A DNA stretch of 64,000 bases from Limisphaera sp. (lineage in GTDB: Bacteria; Verrucomicrobiota; Verrucomicrobiia; Limisphaerales; Limisphaeraceae). How positions within the stretch are numbered: the first letter of the stretch is position 1; each line of letters begins with the position of its first letter. The notes under the pieces are model-generated. The model saw nothing but the letters and a program-made list of their open reading frames with translations, had not been told where the DNA came from and ran no database searches. Location of the stretch: assembly GCA_025057755.1 (NCBI GenBank), contig JANWVC010000003.1, positions 186,001-250,000 on the forward strand. Reading direction: 5' to 3'. Positions 8,550-17,926 of this stretch are shown piece after piece. The translations under genes and the position numbers were made by a program.

Positions 8550-10613
8550 TTAGGCTGGCTTGGCCACGGGTCGTTCGTCCAGGACGAGTACACCATGCGG
8601 CGGCAGATCATAGCTTCCCACCAGGGTGGCGCCGGTCAGGTAATCGTGCATCGGCTTCAGGAACTGCACCCGGACTTGCTGGTTATGATGATTCAAAAGG
8701 AAGTAAACTTTCACGTCGTCCTTTTGCCGGAGGCTGACCTCAACAGCCTCAGGGACTTTTAACAGCGGATGAATTCCCACCAGGCCACGCAACCAATTGA
8801 CCAAGTCGCCGTAGAACGCGAGACCGGAGAGAGTGCCAATGTAAATAGCCCGGCCCGCCCCGTATGAATGCATGGTAATCGCCGGTTTGCCCGCATAAAA
8901 ATCCTTGGTGTAAGTGGCCAGAATCTGGCAACCCTTTGGTTCGATGATATCACACCAGATGCGGGCCGTATGCAGGTGGCTGGTTTGGAAACCTCCTTTG
9001 AAACTTAAATGGTTTTCGGCTTCCGGCGGCAGCGCGTCGAACTCCACCACTTCCAGCCCGAATAAGTCGATGAGCTCATGCGGATATCCATCATCCGGTG
9101 CCACATGGTGCTCATCCACCAGGCCCGTGCAACAAGTGCCCACCAAGGTGCCGCCATTTTCCACATAGTACTTAAGCACCTGCGCTTCTGCGGAGGACAG
9201 CAAGAACAACGAAGGTGCAAAAACGAGCTTGTAACGTGTCAGGTCCTCACCAGGCCGGGCGAATTCCACCGGAATATTACGATCGTGGAGGGCACTATAA
9301 ATCAACCCGATATGTTCCCGAAGGTGAAAGTAACGATTCGGATGCGTCGGCTCCTGAAGAGCCCAGTCGTTATCATGGCTAAACACAATGGCGACATCGG
9401 CTACCACACGCGTGCCGTGGATGACCGGAGCCAGAAGCTTTATTTCTTCACCCAACTGACAAATTTCGCGGTAAACCCGGTAATCCTTGCGCCGATGATG
9501 GGACATAACTGCCCCATGAAACTGTTCCGGGCCAAACCGCGGTTGACGCCAACGAAAAAACAGGATGGCGTCAGCGCCCCGGCTGATCAGCTGGTATGTG
9601 AATAGTCGCAGCACCCCGGGCCGCACCAACGAATTCAGGTCCTGCCAGGTCACATGCCCGGCTTTGTGTTCCAAGACCCAGAAACCGACGCCCCCGTCCG
9701 GCGTCCGAATCTCGGCCTTTTTCAATGACCGAAGCAAATCGATCTCCAGGGCGGTCTCGGCCGAGCGGGGCCGCAGTACGGCGGCGCTCTGAATCCCCAC
9801 AAAATCGAGCACCTCAGCCAAATCAAAGTGGTCGAACCGAAACACAGCCGGCTTCAGGTTGGTGGTCACCGGTGCTTGTGGGGTGATCTCACGCAGGATT
9901 TGGGCCTGCATGCGTACATATTGAACAATCGTGTCGCTGCAGAACCGCCGCCAATCCAAGACCAGTCCGGGGTTATGCGGCGCAGGTGCGCGTTGTGGCA
10001 TAGGCACTTCTTCCCAATCCGAGACCACCTGCCCCCAGTGCCGCAAACCCAGCGCCTCATTAAGTCGCTCCAGGGTTTCGTACTTGGCCTTCAGCCACAG
10101 GTGCCATTCTTCACGCGAGGCCTCGTTAAAGGATTCTTCGGTGTCATGCGCGCCGATCGCATTATCAATCTGCCAAGCCAACAAGGAGGGATGATCGCCC
10201 AGGGCGCGGGCCATCTCTGTGACAATCCGCCGCGAATATTCCCAAAAGGCATCACTGCAAAGGCAAACCGCCCGACGTGTGCCCGCGTGCAGGACCTGTC
10301 CTGCCTGATCCGTGGGTAGAATTTCTGGATGTTTGCGGGTCAACCAAAGCGGAGGCGCTGCGGTGGGCGTGGCCAGAATAACCCGAATGCCTGCCTCATG
10401 CATAAGATCCATGACACGCCGAAGCCATCCGAAGTTGTACTGACCCTCAATCGGCTCCACCAGGCCCCAGGTGAATTCCCCCATCCGTACAACGTTGAAG
10501 CCTGCCTCCTTCATCAGAGCGATGTCTTCCAGCCAACAACCTTCGGGATGATCCGCAGTGCCGCCGTACGGAGGGATCCAGTGTTCGGGATAGTAATCCA
10601 CGCCGAAATACAT
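8550..10613 (-). CDS. GH42 beta-galactosidase family protein lacking the acid/base Glu
   Basis: A 687-residue protein covering the full GH42 layout: catalytic barrel opening with YFGVDYYPEHW, trimerisation domain and C-terminal beta domain. ATG at 10613 is preferred (GGGAGATT about 6 nt upstream) over an in-frame TTG at 10619. The nucleophile is kept (Glu315 in WVLEHKAG), but the acid/base position, normally Asn-Glu, reads WQIDNAIG with Ala152 (codon GCG). Without that Glu a retaining galactosidase should be almost inactive, so it may bind sugars, use another acid, or be decaying. The rest of the frame is intact and well conserved, which argues against simple decay. No signal peptide: cytoplasmic. 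Confidence 0.9.
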   Translation of the reverse strand: MYFGVDYYPEHWIPPYGGTADHPEGCWLEDIALMKEAGFNVVRMGEFTWGLVEPIEGQYNFGWLRRVMDLMHEAGIRVILATPTAAPPLWLTRKHPEILPTDQAGQVLHAGTRRAVCLCSDAFWEYSRRIVTEMARALGDHPSLLAWQIDNAIGAHDTEESFNEASREEWHLWLKAKYETLERLNEALGLRHWGQVVSDWEEVPMPQRAPAPHNPGLVLDWRRFCSDTIVQYVRMQAQILREITPQAPVTTNLKPAVFRFDHFDLAEVLDFVGIQSAAVLRPRSAETALEIDLLRSLKKAEIRTPDGGVGFWVLEHKAGHVTWQDLNSLVRPGVLRLFTYQLISRGADAILFFRWRQPRFGPEQFHGAVMSHHRRKDYRVYREICQLGEEIKLLAPVIHGTRVVADVAIVFSHDNDWALQEPTHPNRYFHLREHIGLIYSALHDRNIPVEFARPGEDLTRYKLVFAPSLFLLSSAEAQVLKYYVENGGTLVGTCCTGLVDEHHVAPDDGYPHELIDLFGLEVVEFDALPPEAENHLSFKGGFQTSHLHTARIWCDIIEPKGCQILATYTKDFYAGKPAITMHSYGAGRAIYIGTLSGLAFYGDLVNWLRGLVGIHPLLKVPEAVEVSLRQKDDVKVYFLLNHHNQQVRVQFLKPMHDYLTGATLVGSYDLPPHGVLVLDERPVAKPA

Positions 10614-10797
10614 AGGCAATCTCCCGCTGGTTCAACACTTCGACTCTACTGGCTCGGTCGTCCCTCTGCAACGGCAAAAGCCATCAGGCATGATCGCCTT
10701 CCATCGCGTGGGGCGCAGCCTCCTGACGGCTTCCGGGCTTGGCTTGACCAACAATGCATGACTTCTGAAAGGTCCACATGGGACCGAGCCCCAGGGC

Positions 10798-11778
10798 ATG
10801 CTATTCTTTTGCCTTGGTTTCGGCCGGCAAAAAGCTCTACATTCCGGCGCCGTGCCGGATGTATTTGCCCATCCCATCGATGCTTCAACGCGTTACTGCG
10901 CCGTGTTTGGTTTCCCGGTGCGGCACTCGGCCTCTCCTGCCATGCACAATGCAGGTCTGGCAGCGCTTGGTTTGAACTGGCGTTATCTGGCGTTTTCTGT
11001 GCCGCCTCAACAATTGAAAATGGCCTTGCAGGGCGCCGCCGTAATGCGATTTGTGGGCATCAACCTCACAGTACCCCACAAGCTTCTGGCCCTTCCCATG
11101 ATGGACGTGCTGGACAGCTCTGCAAAAGCATGGGGAGCCGTCAACACGGTTCGATTTGAAGGACGAACGGGGGACCGTCCCTGGCAGCCATTAGGACAAT
11201 GGAGCGAGGCTGAAGAACCCGAGCAAGTGCGTGCTCATGGTTTCAATACCGATGCCGACGCCTTAATCCGAGCATTGGACGAAGACCTCCGATGGCAACC
11301 GGAGGGACGGAGCGTACTTCTGCTGGGAGCCGGTGGCGCGGGCCGCGTGGCTGCCTTGCGACTGGCGGCTAGTGGCGTGCGCCAGCTCTATTTAATCAAC
11401 CGCACGCGGGACAAGGCGCACGCAGTCGCAGTTGAAATCCAACAGAGATACCCCGGCTGCAAAGTCTCGGTGGATTATCCCATGGAACCAGTGGATCTAA
11501 TTTTGAATGCAACCTCGCTGGGCTTGAAAAGCACGGATCCCTTGCCGCTGGATCTTGAACGATTTCCACTGCATCGGTCGGGCGCAGTCTATGATATGAT
11601 TTACCGACCCATGGAGACGGCTTTGTTGGAGGCTGCGCGGCGTGCCGGAAGGCCTGCGGCCAACGGCCTGGGTATGTTGCTTCATCAAGGCACACGCGCG
11701 TTGGAGATCTGGACGGGACGACCAGCCCCGGTGGAGGTGATGCGTCGTGCCCTGTGGGAGCACGTGTATGCCGCTTGA
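10798..11778 (+). CDS. aroE: Shikimate dehydrogenase
   Basis: NADP-dependent reduction of 3-dehydroshikimate to shikimate in aromatic amino-acid synthesis. Visible motifs are HSASP (substrate-binding Ser pair), NLTVPHK with the catalytic Lys, a Rossmann GAGGAGR and the NATSLG loop before the C-terminal NGLGMLLHQG segment. The frame gives 326 residues from ATG 10798, which is longer than the usual 270-290. The first 30 residues before RYCAVFGFPV are not conserved, and a GTG at 10852 is a shorter alternative; neither has a clear ribosome-binding site. The last 11 nt overlap the prepilin peptidase start. Confidence 0.92.
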   Translation: MLFFCLGFGRQKALHSGAVPDVFAHPIDASTRYCAVFGFPVRHSASPAMHNAGLAALGLNWRYLAFSVPPQQLKMALQGAAVMRFVGINLTVPHKLLALPMMDVLDSSAKAWGAVNTVRFEGRTGDRPWQPLGQWSEAEEPEQVRAHGFNTDADALIRALDEDLRWQPEGRSVLLLGAGGAGRVAALRLAASGVRQLYLINRTRDKAHAVAVEIQQRYPGCKVSVDYPMEPVDLILNATSLGLKSTDPLPLDLERFPLHRSGAVYDMIYRPMETALLEAARRAGRPAANGLGMLLHQGTRALEIWTGRPAPVEVMRRALWEHVYAA

Positions 11779-12877
11779 AGCCGTGTTGCAGCCGGAGTAC
11801 TGGCCTAAACCTGCCTCAGCCCTGTGGGCAGTCGTTGCATTTGTCGTGGGCACGGCCGTCGGCAGTTTCCTCAATGTGTGCATTCATCGTCTGCCGCGTG
11901 GACTCAGTTTGATCTCCCCGCCGTCCCACTGCCCGCACTGCCAGTACCGAATTCCATGGTACCTGAATATTCCTTTGGTCACGTGGTTGATGCTTAAAGG
12001 GCGCTGTCAAAACTGTGGTGCGTCCATTGCAGCCCGGTATTTTTGGGTCGAGTTGCTCACGGGATTGCTCTTTTTGGCCATCTGGCTACGACACGGGCCA
12101 GCCTCCCCTGTCATGGCAGCGGTGTATGCAGCGTTCAGCGCATCTTTGATCGCTGCCACATTTATCGACTGGGAACACTACATCATTCCGGACGAGATCA
12201 CGTTGGGAGGGATTGCAGGCGGGGTGGCAGTTTCGTTCTTCCTGCCCGCTTTGCACGGTCGGGCGTCCGTGGCAGAGGGTCTCGGCCAGGCTCTCCTAGG
12301 AGCCGCGGTCGGCGCAGGCATCATGTATAGCGTGCTGCGCATGGGAAAGTGGCTGTTCGGCCGCCAACGAGTTGGACTGCAGGGGCTCACCCGAATTGTG
12401 TTCTCCGAAACGGCCTTGCATTTGCCCGACCGGCAAATCCCCTATGAGGAACTTTTCTACCGGGATTCCGATACGATTCGGTTTCAGGCTCACCGATTGG
12501 AATTGGCTGACCGCTGCTATCGGGATGTGGAAGTGCGGCTCAGCCCGACCCGTCTGTGTATAGGTGCCGAAGTGGTTGACCCGGCGTCGATTTGCTTTAT
12601 GGAGGCGTGGACGGACCAATTAGTATTGCCGCGTGAAGCCATGGGATTGGGCGACGTGAAATTCATGGCGGCAATTGGCGCTTTTGTGGGGTGGTCCGGA
12701 GTTTTGTTCACGTTGATGGTCAGTTCAATAATCGGGTCGTTGGTGGGCTTAATGGCGATTGCCCTACGACGGAGGGAATGGTCCAGCCGCATGCCGTATG
12801 GCCCCTACCTGGCGCTTGCAGCAGTGCTTTGGATTCTGGGCGGACGCGAATGGATCGAGCGTTGGTTGCGGGTCTAA
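11768..12877 (+). CDS. Prepilin peptidase (A24) with large internal insert
   Basis: Membrane aspartyl protease and N-methyltransferase that processes type IV prepilins (PilD/GspO). The N-terminal part has VGSFLNVCIHRLPRG and the zinc-binding pairs CPHC and CQNC of bifunctional enzymes. The catalytic aspartates are in FIDWEHYIIPDEITL and GLGDVKFMAAIG. About 100 residues between them (roughly 185-290) form a soluble, charged insert not found in E. coli PilD. ATG 11768 is chosen because it overlaps the aroE stop by 11 nt, giving 369 residues. The adjacent pseudopilin run at 20928 would be a substrate if intact. Confidence 0.93.
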   Translation: MPLEAVLQPEYWPKPASALWAVVAFVVGTAVGSFLNVCIHRLPRGLSLISPPSHCPHCQYRIPWYLNIPLVTWLMLKGRCQNCGASIAARYFWVELLTGLLFLAIWLRHGPASPVMAAVYAAFSASLIAATFIDWEHYIIPDEITLGGIAGGVAVSFFLPALHGRASVAEGLGQALLGAAVGAGIMYSVLRMGKWLFGRQRVGLQGLTRIVFSETALHLPDRQIPYEELFYRDSDTIRFQAHRLELADRCYRDVEVRLSPTRLCIGAEVVDPASICFMEAWTDQLVLPREAMGLGDVKFMAAIGAFVGWSGVLFTLMVSSIIGSLVGLMAIALRRREWSSRMPYGPYLALAAVLWILGGREWIERWLRV

Positions 12878-12975
12878 CCCCGTGGCATCAACGGTGGGAC
12901 GATTGTCAGGCTGGCCTAAACCATGGATTTCGAAAACTCCACGCCCAACTGTGTAGAAACAGAGGGCCAAACTGC

Positions 12976-14163
12976 TCAGGGCTCGTTCAACACTTCCAAG
13001 ACAGCGTAGAACGCGGGCTTAGGTTTCCCGGCGCGATCGAATAATAAGGGGTGATTGACCCTGCGCCATGGGAATTCGTTGAGCCAGCTCTGCCCATCAT
13101 GGAGATTCCAAAACGAAACGCGCTCGATCACATCGGCATAGCGCCGAAACAGTCGAAACAATCGGGCGTATTGACGCGCTTGGCGATCGAGCATTGCCGC
13201 AGGCAAGCCCTCCGGATATGGATTCCATCGAGCCAATTCTTCACGATGACGGCCGCCATCGGCCCACCACCGGCTGCGGGGGACCATGTCCAAGTCCAAC
13301 TCAGAAACAACCGCTCTCAAACCCATGGCCCGCAAGCCTTCAAAGGTGCGCTCTAATTCATCGTAAGGCACTTCGTCCACCTCATAATGACCCTGCAAGC
13401 CGACCGCATGCACCGGTACACCCTGCTCGCGCAGGTCGCGCAGCAACCGGAAACAAGCCTCGCGCTTGCCCGGTAGCTCATTGCGGTAGTCGTTGTAAAC
13501 AAGCATTGCATTCGGATCGAACTCGTGCGCCCAGCGGAATGCCCAAGCGATGAAGTCCGTGCCGCAAAGACGGCTCCATCCCGAAGGCCGCAATGCGTTG
13601 GTGCCGTCGTCGAGCGCCTCGTTCACAACGTCCCATTCCGCCATCTGGCCGCGATACCGGCTTACCACAGTTCGGATGTGATTGCTCAAGCGTTGGAAGA
13701 GTTGTTGGCGATCGGCCGGGCTCTGCCCGGGCGGATAAAACCACGCCGGCGTTCGATCATCTTTAGCCCAAACCAAGCAGTGACCGACGACCTGCAGTCC
13801 GTGGCGCTGCGCAAACGCCACGAATGCATCCGGCACAGCAAAATGCCACTGTCCCTCCAATGGCTGAACCGCCGCCGGCTTAAGCCCATTTTCAGGTGTC
13901 ACTGATCGAAAATGCCGAAGCAATAAGGGATGATCTTCCGACCGTCGTGGCAAGGCATCATGGACGCCCACGCCAAGGACGAACCAGCGCCGGGCCGCCT
14001 CGGCGAGCGAAGGTTCAGGCCGCTCTGCATCAGACTCCGCCGGGCTGTCCGCCGCAATGAGACTGTGCCAAGCCACAAACCACAACAGGGTACCCACCCA
14101 TGCCAGCCCAAACGCCAATGGCAACTTGCCGTCGGCTCTCACAGAAGACCAATCGCGCATCAT
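12976..14163 (-). CDS. GH10 endo-beta-1,4-xylanase family protein
   Basis: A 395-residue retaining glycoside hydrolase. The N-terminal hydrophobic segment (residues about 14-38) is a signal peptide or anchor. The acid/base Glu is in WDVVNEAL (Glu182) and the nucleophile in VVSELDLD. HCLVW and SFWNLHDGQSW are also typical GH10 sites. It probably cuts xylan or a related beta-1,4-glycan in the periplasm or outside. The start overlaps the stop of the upstream permease as ATGA, an unusual coupling of a transporter and a xylanase. There is no carbohydrate-binding module. Confidence 0.92.
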   Translation of the reverse strand: MMRDWSSVRADGKLPLAFGLAWVGTLLWFVAWHSLIAADSPAESDAERPEPSLAEAARRWFVLGVGVHDALPRRSEDHPLLLRHFRSVTPENGLKPAAVQPLEGQWHFAVPDAFVAFAQRHGLQVVGHCLVWAKDDRTPAWFYPPGQSPADRQQLFQRLSNHIRTVVSRYRGQMAEWDVVNEALDDGTNALRPSGWSRLCGTDFIAWAFRWAHEFDPNAMLVYNDYRNELPGKREACFRLLRDLREQGVPVHAVGLQGHYEVDEVPYDELERTFEGLRAMGLRAVVSELDLDMVPRSRWWADGGRHREELARWNPYPEGLPAAMLDRQARQYARLFRLFRRYADVIERVSFWNLHDGQSWLNEFPWRRVNHPLLFDRAGKPKPAFYAVLEVLNEP

Positions 14164-15974
14164 CCGTGAATAATCAGCTCAATGTTTTCAGGCAGGTGCC
14201 GGGCTACCTCGTTGACCACGTCACCCTTAAATAACTGCACCAGAGTGCGCCGATGGCGCGCTCCTAAAATCAGCATATCCACACCAATAGTGGCTGCCAG
14301 GTCGAGGATCGTAGCTGCAGGATTATCACTAACGGCATACAATGGCACGACATGGACCCCCAGGGGTTGGGCCTGCGTGAGCGCCGTCGTCATGATTCGT
14401 GCCGCCACCGGATCTTCCTGCCAACGAGGTTTTTCTGGGAGCACCACCCGACCGGGGGGAGCCACCGCAATCTCCTTGACGTAGAGTACATACAAGTTCG
14501 CCTGCCTCAAACGTGCTTCCTCCAGGGCAAAACGGAGCACCGGAGTAACGCCGCGCGCTGCCACCATGAGATTCTGCCCTGGATTTAGCCTGAATTGGAA
14601 TCCCGGCACTTCCTCTGGGGCCACTGCTGCGGCTACGGGCTCACTCACGACCACCGTCCTGAGCCCAGCTCGTCGCTGCGCGTAAAAACGCAGGCTTAGG
14701 CCCAAACCCACCACGCAACATGCGAAGAACAGCGCGTCGGGTTTTGTCTTGGCAATGGTTACCTCCGCTGCAAGAAGGACCAAAAATGCACCCGCCATCA
14801 TGACACGTTCGTGCCAGCGCAACGATAACCGACGATGAAAAGTACAGGAGCCGAGATTGACTGCGATCGCCCCAACCACGCCAATGGCGTAAAGCCCGGC
14901 AAGCATTTGCAAATCTGTGGCTGCAGCCGCGGTCGCCAAGGGCAATGCCACTGCCAACACCAGGGGCCAACCCGGCACCCCATGTCGATTCAACCGTGTA
15001 AAGCCCCGCGGCATTTCTCCGTCCCGCGCCATCATGTAAAAGAGACCGATCAACGCCCCGATAGCCGTATTGACCGCGCTGAGCAGCAACAATCCTACCA
15101 CCGAGCCTACGACCACGCCGGTGATGCGACCGCCCCACGGGCCCAACCATTGGGTGGCATAGTATTCACCCAAAAACCGGATCATATCCTCCCAACGCTC
15201 CCTAATGATCGGAGCCATCTCCGGTGGGAGGGAAAGCATGGCCCAGCCGAGCAAAATGGTGGCAGAGACCACCTCAACAGCGACGACCCAAATGGCTCGT
15301 CGCGCAGTGGTAGTGACCCGGGGTTGATCCGGAGACGAGTCAGGATCGGGTCTCATAACGCCCGTAAGGTTGGCAATGGCCTCCACTCCACTGAGCGCCA
15401 AAATGATGCTTACAAACGCCACCCAATTATGAAGAAAGGTATCGTGAGAAGGCTCTAAATATTTGGTGGTCAAATAGGGCACGCTCATTACGACAATCGC
15501 ACCGACCACCAAGACCATCGGCACTGCCAACACCGTCGCCAGGCTGCCGGTATGCTTGGGACCAAAATAATTGATCGCCCCAATGAGCAGGATGACCCCC
15601 AGCGTGCCATAGCGCACCCAATCGTTTCCTAAACCAAAGTAGGTAACTGCCGCCCAACCGCTCAAAGCCGCCGTGACCGTCATATTGGCCACCAGCAGAA
15701 GGGCGCCCATCACGGCCAGAAAGCGACTCTGGAGGCGAGCGGCTGAGTAAACTCCACCCCCATCGGGAAACTCGCGGCAAATGACCGTGTAACAATAACC
15801 TACCAGCACGGCCAGGCCGCATACAGCCACGATCAAGGGCAACGCGGCGTAACCGGCAGCGACAAAGGCCAATCCTATGACATAAGCCTTGCTGGTGCCC
15901 CAATCCCCGTACAGCAGCGCAGCCGCCCGACGCCAGTCCAGGTTCCGGGGCCGATGCAGAAGTCCAGGGTCCAT
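14160..15974 (-). CDS. APC-family permease fused to a C-terminal UspA domain
   Basis: About 604 residues from ATG 15974 (a GTG at 15986 is an alternative). Residues 25-440 contain around twelve hydrophobic segments of the amino acid-polyamine-organocation superfamily, with GDWGTSKAYVIGLAF near the start replacing the usual first-helix glycine motif. From about residue 460 a soluble domain follows that ends with GVDMLILGARHRRTLVQLF, the nucleotide-binding GxxxG-type loop of universal stress proteins. Such APC-Usp fusions are known in other phyla; substrate unknown. The stop overlaps the GH10 start, so the two are probably co-translated. Confidence 0.88.
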   Translation of the reverse strand: MDPGLLHRPRNLDWRRAAALLYGDWGTSKAYVIGLAFVAAGYAALPLIVAVCGLAVLVGYCYTVICREFPDGGGVYSAARLQSRFLAVMGALLLVANMTVTAALSGWAAVTYFGLGNDWVRYGTLGVILLIGAINYFGPKHTGSLATVLAVPMVLVVGAIVVMSVPYLTTKYLEPSHDTFLHNWVAFVSIILALSGVEAIANLTGVMRPDPDSSPDQPRVTTTARRAIWVVAVEVVSATILLGWAMLSLPPEMAPIIRERWEDMIRFLGEYYATQWLGPWGGRITGVVVGSVVGLLLLSAVNTAIGALIGLFYMMARDGEMPRGFTRLNRHGVPGWPLVLAVALPLATAAAATDLQMLAGLYAIGVVGAIAVNLGSCTFHRRLSLRWHERVMMAGAFLVLLAAEVTIAKTKPDALFFACCVVGLGLSLRFYAQRRAGLRTVVVSEPVAAAVAPEEVPGFQFRLNPGQNLMVAARGVTPVLRFALEEARLRQANLYVLYVKEIAVAPPGRVVLPEKPRWQEDPVAARIMTTALTQAQPLGVHVVPLYAVSDNPAATILDLAATIGVDMLILGARHRRTLVQLFKGDVVNEVARHLPENIELIIHG

Positions 15975-16141
15975 GGGCCAACGCACCCGCGTAAGTACGC
16001 TGCGGCGCCCTCAGCCGCGCGGCTGATCATGCTCAAGCCCCGGGCGGAGGAACAAGAGCTCTCTAGACCACCGGCGGTAACTGCTCCTTGGCGAGAAACC
16101 TCTCCTCCACACACGCGCGAGGACAATGACGCGTAAACAAA

Positions 16142-16726
16142 TCATTGCTTCAGAGATTGGCGCGAGCTCAATCGCATGCGGGTTTCCGCATGCAATGCAT
16201 CCAATTGAGGCTGTAACCGTTGTCGTTCCCTCCGGTCCATTCGGTCAATAAACAGGATCCCTTGCAAATGGTCATATTCATGCTGGATAGCCCGGGCCAA
16301 CAAGCCTCCACAGCGAAAGGAAATCGGCTCCCCGGTAGCGTTCCAAGCCCGCACCTCGATGCTTTCTGGACGGACAATGTCGGCATAGATGTCCGGAAAA
16401 CTCAGGCAACCTTCTGGACCAGTCACGCCCGGTCCCAACACACGGATTTCAGGGTTGATCAACACCAAGGGCATCAAAGCAGCCGGGTCAGTCGGTTGAC
16501 CATTCAGTTCCAAACTGGAAGGTCGGTCTTCCACTCCCCGGATATCCAACACAGCCAATTGGAGGGCATGACCGACCTGCTGAGCGGCCAGGCCGATTCC
16601 ATGCGCAGCATACATGGTCTCGAACATGTCCGCGATCAGGCGCTGCAATTCTGGAGTGACGCGTCCAATCCGCGCACCTTTTTGGCGCAAGATCGGGTCG
16701 CCGTATCGCACCACCTCCAACACCAT
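16142..16726 (-). CDS. def: Peptide deformylase
   Basis: Removes the formyl group from nascent protein N-termini. The 194 residues hold all three family motifs: GIGLAAQQVG, EGCLSFP (metal Cys) and QHEYDHLQG (HExxH, with two metal His). Starts MVLEVVRYGDPILR, the normal beginning. It lies 9 nt downstream of the PfkB-family gene and is the last of the leftward yifB-parB-pfkB-def series. No methionyl-tRNA formyltransferase gene is adjacent. Confidence 0.97.
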   Translation of the reverse strand: MVLEVVRYGDPILRQKGARIGRVTPELQRLIADMFETMYAAHGIGLAAQQVGHALQLAVLDIRGVEDRPSSLELNGQPTDPAALMPLVLINPEIRVLGPGVTGPEGCLSFPDIYADIVRPESIEVRAWNATGEPISFRCGGLLARAIQHEYDHLQGILFIDRMDRRERQRLQPQLDALHAETRMRLSSRQSLKQ

Positions 16727-16735
16727 GTTCGACCC

Positions 16736-17890
16736 TCAGAAAAGGTACGGCCCCGTGGTGGTCTGCGGCCAGTGTCGCAGGGCCCGCACCAGATCTTCCA
16801 CCGTGGGGCTCTGGGCTTTGATGACGTAAAAACCGCTGGTGGTCACACCTGTCAACAAAGCCTGCGCGTCACTGAATCCCAGCAACCTGCCCAGGCAGAA
16901 CCCAGAATTAAAGTGGTCCCCAGCTCCAGTAGTCAAACGAGGTTTGGTAGTGTAAAGCCCGTCCACCATGCTGAGGCGGTCGTCGGTCACACAAAGGGCG
17001 TAAGAGACCGGATGCACCACCAGTGTATGGACCGGCACGCGCTGGTAGATTTCACGAGCCAGTTGTGCCACGGCAGCTCGTGAACCATCTCCGCGATCCA
17101 ACCCATAAACTCGCGCGATTTCGTAAGCCTCCTTTTCATTGAGCCCCAGGATCACTTGGAAATACCGCCTGAATTCCAAAATCAACTCCAAAGCCCGTCG
17201 AATGTCTTCCGAGGTCCGCTTCTCCGGATCACACAAGTCAAAGAAAATGGTTCGCGGTCGTCCGCTTGCAGGTAGAAAAGGACAAATCTCCTTGAGGACA
17301 GCCGACCAAATGTCGCTCATAAACGGCAGCATGGTCCAGTTAACGAATGCCACCAGGTCGGCTTCTGTCATCTGCCGAGCAAACTGGTCCCGGCCATACC
17401 GCAAGAGGATGTTTTCCCACGTAACTTCCCGAAGCGAGGAGTGCTTGCCGAGCATGATCTTACCATCTTCGAACTCCAGAGCGTCTGTATAACCCGGCGG
17501 GGCAATGGAGTGCACCTCAGCTCGACGCGCGAACTCTTCAAAGACCGGATGCAGGTTCGGATACCCAAGGTTGCCCACGTAAACAACTTGCAAGCCCAAT
17601 TGCGCCAGAGCATTGCCCATGATTGGACCATTGCCGCCCAGTTTGGTAAGTTGGGACACGAGCTCCACGTTGGTGCTCTTGCCAGCCGCGGCCGCCAGCC
17701 GATCCGCCAAGCGAGCAATGGTCGGCATTCGATCATACCGATCAGCACTGTGCCGCTTGTCCACTACGTGCAAGATCTCATCGACAAATCCGTCCATTCC
17801 GAGGAACGCACGCAGTTGAGACACTCGATCTCGTGCCGCCTGCAAGGCTTCCGCTGTATGAGTGCGAAGTTCCGCTGTGTTCTGGTTCAT
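16736..17890 (-). CDS. PfkB-family carbohydrate kinase
   Basis: A 384-residue sugar or nucleoside kinase of the ribokinase/PfkB superfamily. KLGGNGPIMGNALAQLG is the N-terminal glycine signature and TTGAGDHFNSGF the C-terminal one with the catalytic Asp. It is longer than typical PfkB kinases (300-330), with extra sequence before the first signature. ATG 17890 is chosen over an in-frame TTG at 17896 because AGGA lies 9 nt upstream. It sits 36 nt after parB and 9 nt before def. The substrate cannot be told from sequence. Confidence 0.88.
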   Translation of the reverse strand: MNQNTAELRTHTAEALQAARDRVSQLRAFLGMDGFVDEILHVVDKRHSADRYDRMPTIARLADRLAAAAGKSTNVELVSQLTKLGGNGPIMGNALAQLGLQVVYVGNLGYPNLHPVFEEFARRAEVHSIAPPGYTDALEFEDGKIMLGKHSSLREVTWENILLRYGRDQFARQMTEADLVAFVNWTMLPFMSDIWSAVLKEICPFLPASGRPRTIFFDLCDPEKRTSEDIRRALELILEFRRYFQVILGLNEKEAYEIARVYGLDRGDGSRAAVAQLAREIYQRVPVHTLVVHPVSYALCVTDDRLSMVDGLYTTKPRLTTGAGDHFNSGFCLGRLLGFSDAQALLTGVTTSGFYVIKAQSPTVEDLVRALRHWPQTTTGPYLF

Positions 17891-17926
17891 GGTCAATTCC
17901 TAAAAATCCGAAGGAGGAATGAATGT

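Noticed and set aside
10614..10619. TTG start for the GH42 gene
   Set aside because: ATG at 10613 has a better-placed ribosome-binding site and starts at the conserved N-terminus.
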